Assembly: GCF_017565745.1 (NCBI RefSeq)
Contig: NZ_JAGDYM010000001.1
Coordinates: 103,413-167,412 of the forward strand
From: Leucobacter weissii
Lineage (GTDB): Bacteria > Actinomycetota > Actinomycetes > Actinomycetales > Microbacteriaceae
Length of the DNA stretch: 64,000 bases
Direction: 5' to 3'
In this document: positions 53,124-62,062 of the stretch, piece after piece
Numbering within the stretch: position 1 is the stretch's first letter
Layout of the letters: each line of letters opens with the position of its first letter
The notes under the pieces: generated by a model
The model's database searches: none
Told to the model about the DNA's origin: nothing
The model's input: the letters and a program-made list of their open reading frames with translations, nothing else
Made by a program: the position numbers and the translations under genes

Positions 53124-56100
53124 CTACGGAGCCTGCTGCCGGCGGCGCCGCACGACCTGCCTCGCCGCGAGCACCAGCAGCGCCCCGCCGGCGATCAAGG
53201 AGAGCGCCAGTGGGAGCATCGGGAGCGCCTCGGAACCGGTGACGGCGATGCCGGTGCCCGGCTTCGCTCCCGGCCCACCCGCGGGATCCGTGCCCGGATC
53301 CGTGCGGCTGCCCGGATCGCTGCCCGGATCGGTGGACGTGTCGGCGGCCGCCTCGGCGATGACCGTCACGCTCGCCTGTGCGACGCGACCGCTCTCCAGC
53401 CCTTCGGCTGTGAACGTGGTCGCACCGAGGGCGAAGTTCGACGGTACTCGCCAGGTGGTGCTGAAGGTTCCGGCTGCGGCCCCTGGTGCGGGCACCGCCT
53501 GCACCGCGGCTGCAGCCGAGGCCGAGGCTGCTGCTCCGGCGGCCACGACGATGGTCGAGCCATCCGGCAGCGCCAGCTCCACATCCTCGCCGGGGAGGAA
53601 CCGGGCACCGTCGAGGATCACCGTCTCACCCCGGGTCACCGGGCTGGGGGTGGCCGTCAGCGAAGCGGTTTCGTCGTCGCCCGGGTCGGTACCGGGATCC
53701 GTACCTGGGTCCGTTCCGGGATCGGTGCCCGGCTCAGTACCGGGATCCGTACCAGGATCGGTGCCTGGATCCGTGCCCGGGTCCGTTCCGGGGTCAGTAC
53801 CAGGGTCGGTGCCGGGGTCCGTGCCCGGGTCAGTTCCGGGATCGGTGCCTGGATCCGTACCGGGGTCGGTGCCCGGATCCGTTCCAGGGTCGGTGCCCGG
53901 GTCAGTACCGGGGTCCGTTCCAGGATCGGTGCCCGGGTCGGTACCGGGATCCGTACCGGGATCGGTGCCTGGATCCGTACCGGGGTCGGTGCCTGGATCC
54001 GTGCCCGGGTCGGTACCGGGGTCGGTGCCCGGGTCAGTACCGGGATCCGTACCAGGATCGGTGCCTGGATCCGTGCCCGGGTCAGTTCCGGGGTCGGTGC
54101 CCGGGTCAGTACCGGGATCCGTACCAGGATCGGTGCCTGGATCCGTGCCCGGGTCAGTTCCGGGATCGGTGCCCGGATCCGTACCGGGGTCGGTGCCCGG
54201 GTCAGTACCGGGGTCGGTGCCCGGGTCAGTTCCGGGGTCCGTACCGGGATCGGTGCCTGGGTCCGTTCCGGGGTCGGTGCCCGGGTCAGTTCCGGGGTCC
54301 GTACCGGGATCGGTGCCTGGGTCCGTTCCGGGGTCGGTGCCTGGATCCGTGCCCGGGTCAGTACCGGGATCGGTGCCCGGGTCAGTTCCGGGATCGGTAC
54401 CTGGATCCGTACCTGGATCCGTACCAGGGTCGGTGCCCGGGTCAGTTCCGGGGTCCGTGCCCGGATCGGTACCGGGGTCCGTGCCAGGATCGGTGCCGGG
54501 GTCCGTGCCCGGGTCGGTTCCAGGATCGGTACCCGGGTCAGTACCGGGATCGGTGCCCGGGTCAGTTCCGGGGTCGGTGCCCGGGTCCGTGCCCGGGTCG
54601 GTACCCGGGTCCGTTCCGGGGTCGGTCCCTGGGTCGGTACCCGGGTCCGTTCCGGGGTCCGTTCCAGGGTCGGTGCCCGGGTCCGTTCCGGGGTCCGTTC
54701 CAGGGTCGGTGCCCGGGTCCGTGCCCGGGTCGGTACCCGGGTCCGTTCCGGGGTCGGTCCCTGGGTCGGTGCCCGGGTCGGTACCCGGGTCCGTTCCGGG
54801 GTCGGTCCCTGGGTCAGTGCCTGGGTCGGTACCGGGATCAGTTCCGGGGTCCGTGCCCGGATCAGTTCCAGGGTCCGTTCCGGGGTCAGTACCAGGATCA
54901 GTGCCGGGGTCCGTTCCAGGATCGGTGCCGGGGTCCGTGCCCGGATCGGTGCCCGGATCTGTTCCGGGGTCCGTGCCCGGATCGGTGCCCGGCTCAGTTC
55001 CAGGGTCGGTGCCCGGGTCAGTTCCGGGATCGGTGCCGGGGTCCGTGCCCGGGTCGGTGCCCGGGTCCGTTCCGGGGTCGGTGCCTGGGTCAGTTCCGGG
55101 ATCGGTGCCCGGATCTGTTCCGGGGTCCGTGCCCGGGTCAGTTCCGGGATCGGTACCGGGGTCCGTTCCAGGGTCGGTACCAGGATCAGTTCCGGGGTCG
55201 GTCCCTGGATCAGTTCCGGGATCGGTACCCGGGTCCGTTCCGGGATCGGTGCCCGGATCCGTTCCGGGGTCAGTTCCCGGATCCTCGTCCAGAGCGCGCA
55301 CCGACGAAGACCCGAACTCCAGCGCGACGGCGCCGTTGGGCGAGACGTTCGGCAGCAGGCTGATGTTCAGTGCCCGCACGGTGAAGGATCCGGCCCCCAG
55401 ATCCCCGCCGTCGGCGTCGATCGGCGATGCGGTCGGCTGGTGGTTGATCGTGATGCTCGCGATCCCGCGCAGTACCGGGCCGAGTCCGTCCGTCAGCAAT
55501 CCCGAGACGATCGGGGAGATCGACGAGGTGAGCGTCGGCTGCAGATCGTCGAGGAGGTCGTTCACCACGGAGTTCAGCGCTGCTCCGATCGGTGCGATCG
55601 CGCCGGTGAGGGCGTTGGTGATCGGTTGCAGGACCGCGCCCACCGGAATGCCGGCGACGTTGATCTGGCTCGTGTCTACGATCGGAGCGTCGTGACCGGG
55701 GGCGTTCGTGAATCCTCCGATGGTGCCGTTGATCGTGACCGGTGCGTTGACCAGGGGAACGGGGTTGAACGGTGGAATGATGCTCGGGACGCTGATAGCG
55801 GCCTGAATGCTGATGTCCACTTCGACGTTGTAGATGCCTTCGGTGACCAGGTCGACGGTCTTCGAGATCAGGGAGTTCTCGCCGGCGCCGATGAGTGCGT
55901 CGGAGACTCCGTCGAGGATGGCGTTGACGGTGTCTCCGTGCAATACCTCGGTGTTCGCACCGAGGCTGCTCAGGCTCGTCGCGCCGGTCCGGTCCACCAC
56001 GAGCGCGCCGAGGTCCGCGTAGATGGTTCCGGTGCTCAGATCGACGACCACGCTGCCGTCGGCGTTCGAGAGCGGTGAGGCGAGCAGGGAGGTCCGGATC

Positions 56101-56948
56101 TCGTCGACCAGCGACTGCGTGTCGATCGAGGCGCTGTTGAGCGTGGCGGAGGTCAGCGGAAGGAGGTTGATGGTGTTGATGACTCCGGCGAGCGTCGTCT
56201 CGATGGCGCCTCCGGGCCCGAGCAGATCCTGGATCGGCTGCAGCGCAGTGCCCAAGCCGCCCTCCAGCTGCGTCACCAGCCCGGCCACCGCCGGGCTGTG
56301 CACATCCAGCGTCAGGTCGCCGAGCGCGTACTCGTCGCTGACCGTGCCGGCGTTGCTCGAAGCGCGGGAGCCGAGCGCTCCGATCTCGATGGCCGCTTCG
56401 TCGACGAGCGTGTCGACGAGGGTCTGGTCGATCACCTGCGACAGCAGGGCGTTCGCATCGAGGCGGGCGGTTCCGTAGCCGCCGCTGTTCACGGCGTCGA
56501 AGTTGAGCGAGCCGTCGGAGTTGATGAGTCCGCTGGACGCGGTCGACTCGGTCGCGCTCGGCGAGGCGCTGTAGCTCGAGATGAGCCCGAGGTTGCCCAA
56601 GGCGAGCAGCCCCGGGTCTTCAGGCGTCGGCTTGATGAGCGGCAGGGGGACGGTGCCCACCTGCAGGGTTCCCAGCCCGTTCAGCACGCTGACGTTGAGG
56701 GGATCCGTCGCCGGTCCCGGCGTGTCCGGATACTCCGTCTGCGTGTAGGCCGCTCCGGCGACGTCGAGCCCGAGCCCTTCGGCCCAGAGCCAGTGGCCGT
56801 GCGCCGCCGAGTCGGCGGACACCGTGTGGGTGTCCGCGAAGGCGGCGGGTGCGTGCAGCACACCCGGTGCGATCACCATCGCGGTGGCCGTCAACAGGCT
56901 GAGCGCTCGGGATCGCCATCGAGGATGTTCCCTCGTTCTGGTGTGCAT
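53124..56948 (-). CDS. Choice-of-anchor G-type surface protein with 134-unit DPGT repeat
   Basis: 1274 residues. A signal peptide (about 1-39, ending AAFADTHTV) precedes a secreted domain (40-550) like the choice-of-anchor G proteins of actinobacteria: SAAHGHWLWAEGLGLDVAG, then LNVSVLNGLGTLQVG and repeated amphipathic segments. Residues 556-1091 are 134 tandem tetrapeptides, mostly DPGT with a few EPGT. An Ig-like domain (about 1092-1210, LTATPSPVTRGETVILDGARFLPGEDVELAL) follows. The C-terminus has AVTG, a hydrophobic helix and an Arg tail, an LAxTG-like sorting signal. The repeat is likely an extended stalk carrying the N-terminal domain away from the wall. The function is unknown. Confidence 0.88.
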   Translation of the reverse strand: MHTRTREHPRWRSRALSLLTATAMVIAPGVLHAPAAFADTHTVSADSAAHGHWLWAEGLGLDVAGAAYTQTEYPDTPGPATDPLNVSVLNGLGTLQVGTVPLPLIKPTPEDPGLLALGNLGLISSYSASPSATESTASSGLINSDGSLNFDAVNSGGYGTARLDANALLSQVIDQTLVDTLVDEAAIEIGALGSRASSNAGTVSDEYALGDLTLDVHSPAVAGLVTQLEGGLGTALQPIQDLLGPGGAIETTLAGVINTINLLPLTSATLNSASIDTQSLVDEIRTSLLASPLSNADGSVVVDLSTGTIYADLGALVVDRTGATSLSSLGANTEVLHGDTVNAILDGVSDALIGAGENSLISKTVDLVTEGIYNVEVDISIQAAISVPSIIPPFNPVPLVNAPVTINGTIGGFTNAPGHDAPIVDTSQINVAGIPVGAVLQPITNALTGAIAPIGAALNSVVNDLLDDLQPTLTSSISPIVSGLLTDGLGPVLRGIASITINHQPTASPIDADGGDLGAGSFTVRALNISLLPNVSPNGAVALEFGSSSVRALDEDPGTDPGTDPGTDPGTDPGTDPGTDPGTDPGTDPGTDPGTDPGTDPGTDPGTDPGTDPGTDPGTDPGTDPGTDPGTDPGTDPGTDPGTDPGTDPGTEPGTDPGTDPGTDPGTDPGTDPGTDPGTDPGTDPGTDPGTDPGTDPGTDPGTDPGTDPGTDPGTDPGTDPGTDPGTDPGTDPGTDPGTDPGTDPGTDPGTDPGTDPGTDPGTDPGTDPGTDPGTDPGTDPGTDPGTDPGTDPGTDPGTDPGTDPGTDPGTDPGTDPGTDPGTDPGTDPGTDPGTDPGTDPGTDPGTDPGTDPGTDPGTDPGTDPGTDPGTDPGTDPGTDPGTDPGTDPGTDPGTDPGTDPGTDPGTDPGTDPGTDPGTDPGTDPGTDPGTDPGTDPGTDPGTDPGTDPGTDPGTDPGTDPGTDPGTDPGTDPGTDPGTDPGTDPGTDPGTDPGTDPGTDPGTDPGTDPGTDPGTDPGTDPGTDPGTDPGTDPGTDPGTDPGTDPGTDPGTDPGTDPGTDPGTDPGTDPGTEPGTDPGTDPGTDPGTDPGDDETASLTATPSPVTRGETVILDGARFLPGEDVELALPDGSTIVVAAGAAASASAAAAVQAVPAPGAAAGTFSTTWRVPSNFALGATTFTAEGLESGRVAQASVTVIAEAAADTSTDPGSDPGSRTDPGTDPAGGPGAKPGTGIAVTGSEALPMLPLALSLIAGGALLVLAARQVVRRRRQQAP
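53676..55283. repeat. 12-bp tandem repeat encoding DPGT, 134 units
   Basis: 1608 bases, exactly 134 units of 12 bases. On the coding strand each unit is GAT/GAC CCC/CCG/CCT/CCA GGA/GGC/GGG/GGT ACx with varying third positions. Higher-order copies exist: the 60 bases at 54241-54300 are repeated from 54301 for about 45 bases, and a roughly 72-base block near 54022 recurs near 54094. This indicates growth by recent slippage or unequal exchange. Confidence 0.95.
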
Positions 56949-57357
56949 CGGACCTCTCCTCTCAGCGGCATCAGATGAATCACGACTGCGAATCCTGTGC
57001 TCGCCCTACGGGAGTGCCGAGGAGTAGCAGTTACGGGGGAGCCTAGGTCAGGGGGACCGGGCTCTCCTATGGGTCTCCGTAGTACGCATGCGCCAGCGCA
57101 CGATTACTGAGACGCGAGAGCGTCACTACTGAATCGTCGTCTCTGTCTCCTCGCGCGGCGCTGTCCGGGGAGAAGTACCCGGTTCGCGCGCAGATCGATC
57201 TCAGCTGCAGAGCGGCCGAGCATCGGCGTGACCGTAACGTGATGACAAGTGGCCGCAAAGTCACTGGACCGCTCCTGGGGACCGGCTATCGTCGGAAGCG
57301 GGGGAGATCCGGCTCGCGCGCACGGACCGGAGCAGAACTCGGCGAGGAGTTTCGGCC
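56949..57357. other. Divergent intergenic region between surface protein and LuxR gene, no gene assigned
   Basis: 409 bases that must hold the promoters for both flanking genes. A GACGC-GAGA-GCGTC hairpin lies near 57111-57124, bracketed more distantly by CGATT and AATCG. GGCGAGGAG at 57341-57349 is the ribosome binding site of the LuxR gene. No convincing small gene or RNA is seen. Confidence 0.4.
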
Positions 57358-59839
57358 ATGGGGAAAGCGGACACAGACCTACGGGGGGAGATTTCGGCGA
57401 GGATCGCGGACGATCTCGCCGCCGGTGGGAATGTGTTCGTCACGGGCCCCAACGGTGTGGGCAGAAGCCATGCCCTGCTGATGTCGGGGAGGCTCCTGCG
57501 CGGCCGCGGAGTCGCGATCGCCCACCTCGACTGCGCGGAGGCCGCCGCCGAGCGGATCCGGGAGAGCGACCGCGCCGCGGTGCTGCTGGTCGACGGGCTC
57601 GAGCACGCCGACCTCCCCCTGCTCATGGCGCTCGCCGACCGGTGCCGCGCCGGCGGGCGCTGCGCCGCGGCGCTGGAGGACGCCAACCGCAGCAGCTCCT
57701 ATGAGCGGGTGCTCGGCCGACTGACCGAAGAGGCGGAGCGTGCGCGGCGGGTGTTCGAGGAGTTCGGCATCGTCCGGCTCGACCCCCCTTTCCGATCGGA
57801 CCATCGAGCGGCTGGCGCACGAGCGCAGCCCGACCATGCTCAGCTCTTCGGCCGCCTACGCGCTGACCGCGCTCGCCGTGGGACGGCCCCGGTGGGCGCT
57901 CGACCTGCTCGCACTCGCGAGCACGGGCGAGCTGGTCAGGAGCCCGCGTCCCGGTCTGCCGGAGAACCTCCGTGGCGGGCTGCATCTGCCCGCGCTGCAC
58001 AGTATCGCCCGTTCGATCGGGCCGCTGCCCGCCGAGGCCGCGGCCGCGGCCATCGCGCTCTCCGAGATCGAGCCGATCGATCTTCCGGGGGCGGAGGATC
58101 TGATGGGCGGCGAGATCGTGAGCCTGCTGATCGAGCGCGGAGCGCTGCACCGCGAGAGGGATCGCGCCCTGTTCTCCGTGCCGCTCATGATCGCCGCGGC
58201 GCTCCGCCCGTACGCCGCGCCCGCCGCCACGGAGCGGCGGCGCGAGGCCGTCGCCGAGCGGCTGCTGAACCAGGAGGGGCTCGGCCTGCCGCTCTCGGAA
58301 GCGGAGAACGCGCTCTGCGTGCGGGCGCTCCGCGCGCACCCGCTCGGCGCGGATCGCGGGCCGGCCTTCTCCGAGAGCCGGTCCAGGATCCTCTCCCGCG
58401 CCTCCGCCGATCTCGTCGAGTTCGGGGACGAGGCGCCGGTGCGGACCCTGCTGGTGTGGATGGAGCGTCTGGACCTGCCGATCGACCCCCTGCACCGCGC
58501 GAAGACCCTGAGCGTGCTGGCGGGGCCGGAGGCCGGGCTCGCCGAACTGGCCTCGGTACCTCCGAGCGCGGACTCGGCCGAGGGGCTCACCGCGCTGTTC
58601 CTGGCCGCGCAGCTCCGGGAGCGGGCGACGACGCCCGCTCCCGTCCCCGCGGCTCGCACGGCCGGAGCGTCGCCCGCTGTGCGCGATGCCGAGTTCGTCT
58701 TCCGGACGTGGAACACCACCGGGCCGATCGTGGACCGCATCGGGCGACTCCGCGAGATCGCCCTGAGCGGCGCACGCCCGGAGGTGCGGGAGCTCGCCCG
58801 CGCGCTCGCGGACCTCGATGAGGTCTGGCGGGGGCGGCTCCCCAGCGGATCCTGGCTGACCTCCGGGCGGCAGCTTCCCCAGCCGGAACCGCGGGCGTCG
58901 GAGGCCTCCCGGCAGCTGTTCGGCACCCAGCTGCTCGCCCACGCGCTCACGGTGCTCATGACCGGGGAGTACGCGCTGCGCCGCGACGAGCTGCAGTCCT
59001 CCGCGCGGGCGCTGGCCGGCCACGACTATCATGCGCTCTGGCTCGACCACGTTCTCGCCGCTGCGACCGCACTCGCCTGCGGCGACCCCTGGCGCGCGCT
59101 GCTCGAGTGGCAGCGCTTCCTGCGCCGCATCCCTCGCTTCGTCCCGCTCCGCCTGCGCGACTACGCCGACGGCGTCCTGCGGGCGCTCCTGACGGCGACC
59201 GGCTCGGAGCCCGAGCACCCGCAGGCCGGAGATCCCGGCTTCGTCGGGCGTCTCGTCGGCTACCTCTCGGGCGACCGCCAGACCTGGCTGGGGCTCCGCG
59301 AGGTCAACCCCCATGACGGTCGGCTGCTCCCGGTGATTCGGCTCGCGGCGACGCACCTGGCGGCCGCGGAGGCGCAGCACCCCGCGGATCTGCTCAAGGT
59401 GGCCGGACGTCTGCGCCGGCTCGAGCTCTGGGGTCCGGCCGCGGCGGCCCTGAGCGGGACCCGGGAGATACTCCTCAGCCGACGGACCGTCGGAGGGGTG
59501 AAACGCTGCGACGAGCAGCTCGCCGACATCGAGCAGCAGCTCGAGCGTCGCGTGGCCTGGTACCGGCGCGGCGACCTGCCCACGAGCACCTACGTGCGCC
59601 TGACGCCGCGCGAGCACGAGGCCGCCGCCCTCGCGGCGCAGGGGCTCGCGAACCGAGAGATCGCCGAAGAACTCCATTGCAGCACCCGCACGGTCGAATC
59701 GCATCTCGCGCAGGCCAGGGCCAAGCTCGGCGTCTCGACGCGCGGGGAGCTCGCGGAACTGCAACTGCTCGGCGGGACTCGGGCGTCGGCCCGCCGTTCG
59801 GGTGCGCGGAGCGCGGCGTCCGGCCAGGCGCTCGGCTGA
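57358..59839 (+). pseudogene. LuxR-family (LAL-type) regulator, frame-disrupted at a C6 tract
   Basis: The reading frame starts at ATG 57358 with a good ribosome binding site. It encodes an ATPase-like N-terminus: Walker A-like FVTGPNGVGRSHALL, where Lys is replaced by Arg, and Walker B-like AAVLLVDGLEHAD. At 57783-57788 a run of six C shifts the frame; with five C the protein continues as IVRLDPLSDRTIERLAHERSP and runs to 59839 as one 826-residue protein. The C-terminus is a LuxR HTH: LTPREHEAAALAAQGLANREIAEELHCSTRTVESHLAQARAKLGVSTRGEL. The rest looks intact, so this is recent inactivation, a phase-variable state or a sequencing error. Confidence 0.85.
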
Positions 59840-59995
59840 TGCGTCGCGTCGCGCGCGGCCGCGCTCGGGTCCGCGCCCGGAACGAGAAGACCCTCATGCA
59901 CCCGGCAGAGCTCCGCTACCCTTGCTCCGTTTCCGGCCTGGGGGAGTTCACAAAGATGCCGCCGCATGAGGGCTGGCATCAATCCTACCCCAGTC

Positions 59996-62062
59996 CTACG
60001 CGGTCGGGCGCCCCTCCGCCGGGAGACCGTGAGGCGCCGAGCCGTGATCGTGCGCGACCGCTTCCGCGGCCGGTGCGCTGAACTGCGACTCGTAGAGCTC
60101 GGCGTAGGCGCCCCGCCGCTCCAGCAGCTCTTCGTGCGAGCCCTGCTCCACGATGCGACCGTGCTCCATCATGAGGATCGTATCGGCGTCGCGGATGGTG
60201 GACAGCCGGTGGGCGATCACGAAGGAGGTGCGATCGGCTCGCAGCGCGCGCATGGCCTGCTGCACGAGCACCTCGGTGCGGGTGTCGACGGAGGACGTCG
60301 CCTCGTCGAGGATCAGCAGCGACGGATCGGAGAGGAAGGCGCGCGCGATCGTGAGCAGCTGGCGCTCGCCCGCCGACAGCGAGGAGGCGTTCTCCGCGAT
60401 CACGGTGTCGTAGCCCTCGGGCAGTTGACGGACGAAGCGGTCCACCATCGTCGCCTCGGCCGCCGCCACGACCTCGTCGTCGGTGGCGTCGAGCCTGCCG
60501 TAGCGGATGTTCTCGCGGATCGTCCCGCCGAAGAGCCAGGCGTCCTGCAGCACCATGCCGACGTGGCCGCGCAGATCGGCCCGCGAGATGCGGGTGATAT
60601 CGACGCCGTCGAGCAGGATCCGTCCCGCGTCCAGCTCGTAGAACCGCATGATGAGGTTGACCAGCGTGGTCTTGCCCGCCCCGGTCGGCCCCACGATCGC
60701 CACCGTCTGGCCCGGTTGCACCTCGAGCGAGAGATCCTCGATCAGCGACTGCTCGGGATCGTAGCTGAACGCCACCTCCTCGAAGCGGACGTGGCCGGTG
60801 GCGCGATCCGGAAGCCGCTCGCTCGAGGTGTCCGGCTCCTGCTCCTCCGCGTCGAGCAGCTCGAAGGTGCGCTCCGCGGAGGCGACACCGGACTGCAGCA
60901 TGTTCGCCATGCCGGCGATCTCGCCGATCGGCTGCGCGAACTCGCGCGAGTACTGGATGAACGCCGTGACATCGCCGAGCGTCATCTGCCCGGCGGTGAC
61001 GCGGAGCCCGCCGACCACGGCGACGAGCACGTAGGTGAGGTACTGCACGAACTGCATCGCCGGCATCATGGAGCCCGAGAGCGCCTGCGCCTTGAACGAG
61101 GCGTCGAACAGGGACTCGTTCCGGGAATCGAACTCCCGGTGAGATGCGGCGTCCTGGTTGAAGACGCGGATCAGCTCGTGCCCCGTGAACGATTCCTCGA
61201 TGTGCCCGTTCAGGGCGCCCGTCCGCTTCCACTGCGCGGTGAAGAGCTTCTGCGCGCGCACGCCGACGACGCCGACGATGATGCCGGAGAGGGGGAGCGC
61301 GATGAGGGCGATGAGCGCGAGCTGCCAGGAGACGACGAACATCATCGCGCCGATGCCGATGATCATGAGCGCCGACTGGACGAGCTGGGAGAACGCCTGC
61401 TGGAGCGCCTGCTGGATGTTGTCGACGTCGTTCGTCACGCGCGAGAGCACGTCGCCGCGCTGCCGCCCGTCGAAGTACGACAGCGGCAGGCGGTTGATCT
61501 TCTCCTCGATGTCCTTCCGCAGCTTGTAGACGATCCGCATGACCAGGCCGTTGAGCAGGAAGCCCTGCAGCCACATCAGGAAGGAGGCGACGAGGTAGAG
61601 CGCCAGCACGATGAGGATCAGCGTGCCCAGGCGGCCGAAGTCGATGCCTTCGCCCGGCACCACGTCGGTGCCGGTGAGCATGTCGGCGAACTGGTCGTTG
61701 CCGTCGGCGCGCGCCTGCTCGATCACGGCCTCGAGCGGCACCCCCGCGGGCAGCTGGGATCCGAGGATGCCGTTGAAGATCACATCCATCGCGGCTCCGA
61801 GCACCTTGGGTGCGATCACGGTGAGCACGACGGAGCCGACCACCAGCAGCGTCACGAACGCGAACAGCCACTTCTCCGGCCCGATCAGCCCGATCAAGCG
61901 CTTCGCCGCGGGCCAGAACTGCTTCGCCTTCTTCGTGGGCTGCCCGCCGAACCAGTCGTCGGCGTCGGGGGTGTAGTCGTCGGGCAGCTCGAACTCGTCG
62001 TCGGCGGTCGACGCGCCGGCGCCGGATCCCGCCGCGGCTTCCTGCTTCTTCTTCCGCGCCAT
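59996..62062 (-). CDS. ABC exporter subunit with fused permease and ATPase, divergent signature motif
   Basis: 688 residues. A charged N-terminal tail of about 60 residues precedes six transmembrane helices (about 65-400). The ATPase domain has Walker A GPTGAGKTT and Walker B LLILDEATSSVD with the catalytic Glu present. The signature motif is SLSAGERQ, where Gly of LSGGQ is Ala and Gln is Glu. It overlaps the partner gene by one base. The divergent signature would contribute to the degenerate site formed with the partner. These exporters pump lipids, peptides or drugs; the substrate is unknown. Confidence 0.9.
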   Translation of the reverse strand: MARKKKQEAAAGSGAGASTADDEFELPDDYTPDADDWFGGQPTKKAKQFWPAAKRLIGLIGPEKWLFAFVTLLVVGSVVLTVIAPKVLGAAMDVIFNGILGSQLPAGVPLEAVIEQARADGNDQFADMLTGTDVVPGEGIDFGRLGTLILIVLALYLVASFLMWLQGFLLNGLVMRIVYKLRKDIEEKINRLPLSYFDGRQRGDVLSRVTNDVDNIQQALQQAFSQLVQSALMIIGIGAMMFVVSWQLALIALIALPLSGIIVGVVGVRAQKLFTAQWKRTGALNGHIEESFTGHELIRVFNQDAASHREFDSRNESLFDASFKAQALSGSMMPAMQFVQYLTYVLVAVVGGLRVTAGQMTLGDVTAFIQYSREFAQPIGEIAGMANMLQSGVASAERTFELLDAEEQEPDTSSERLPDRATGHVRFEEVAFSYDPEQSLIEDLSLEVQPGQTVAIVGPTGAGKTTLVNLIMRFYELDAGRILLDGVDITRISRADLRGHVGMVLQDAWLFGGTIRENIRYGRLDATDDEVVAAAEATMVDRFVRQLPEGYDTVIAENASSLSAGERQLLTIARAFLSDPSLLILDEATSSVDTRTEVLVQQAMRALRADRTSFVIAHRLSTIRDADTILMMEHGRIVEQGSHEELLERRGAYAELYESQFSAPAAEAVAHDHGSAPHGLPAEGRPTA

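Noticed and set aside
53676..55283. CRISPR array
   Set aside because: The repeats are contiguous 12-base units with no spacers and are in frame in a coding gene.
53011..55695. Long plus-strand open frame reading GSVP repeats
   Set aside because: It is the antisense reading of the 12-bp DPGT array; a 12-base period without stops leaves several frames open. The minus-strand protein has a signal peptide, domains and sorting end.
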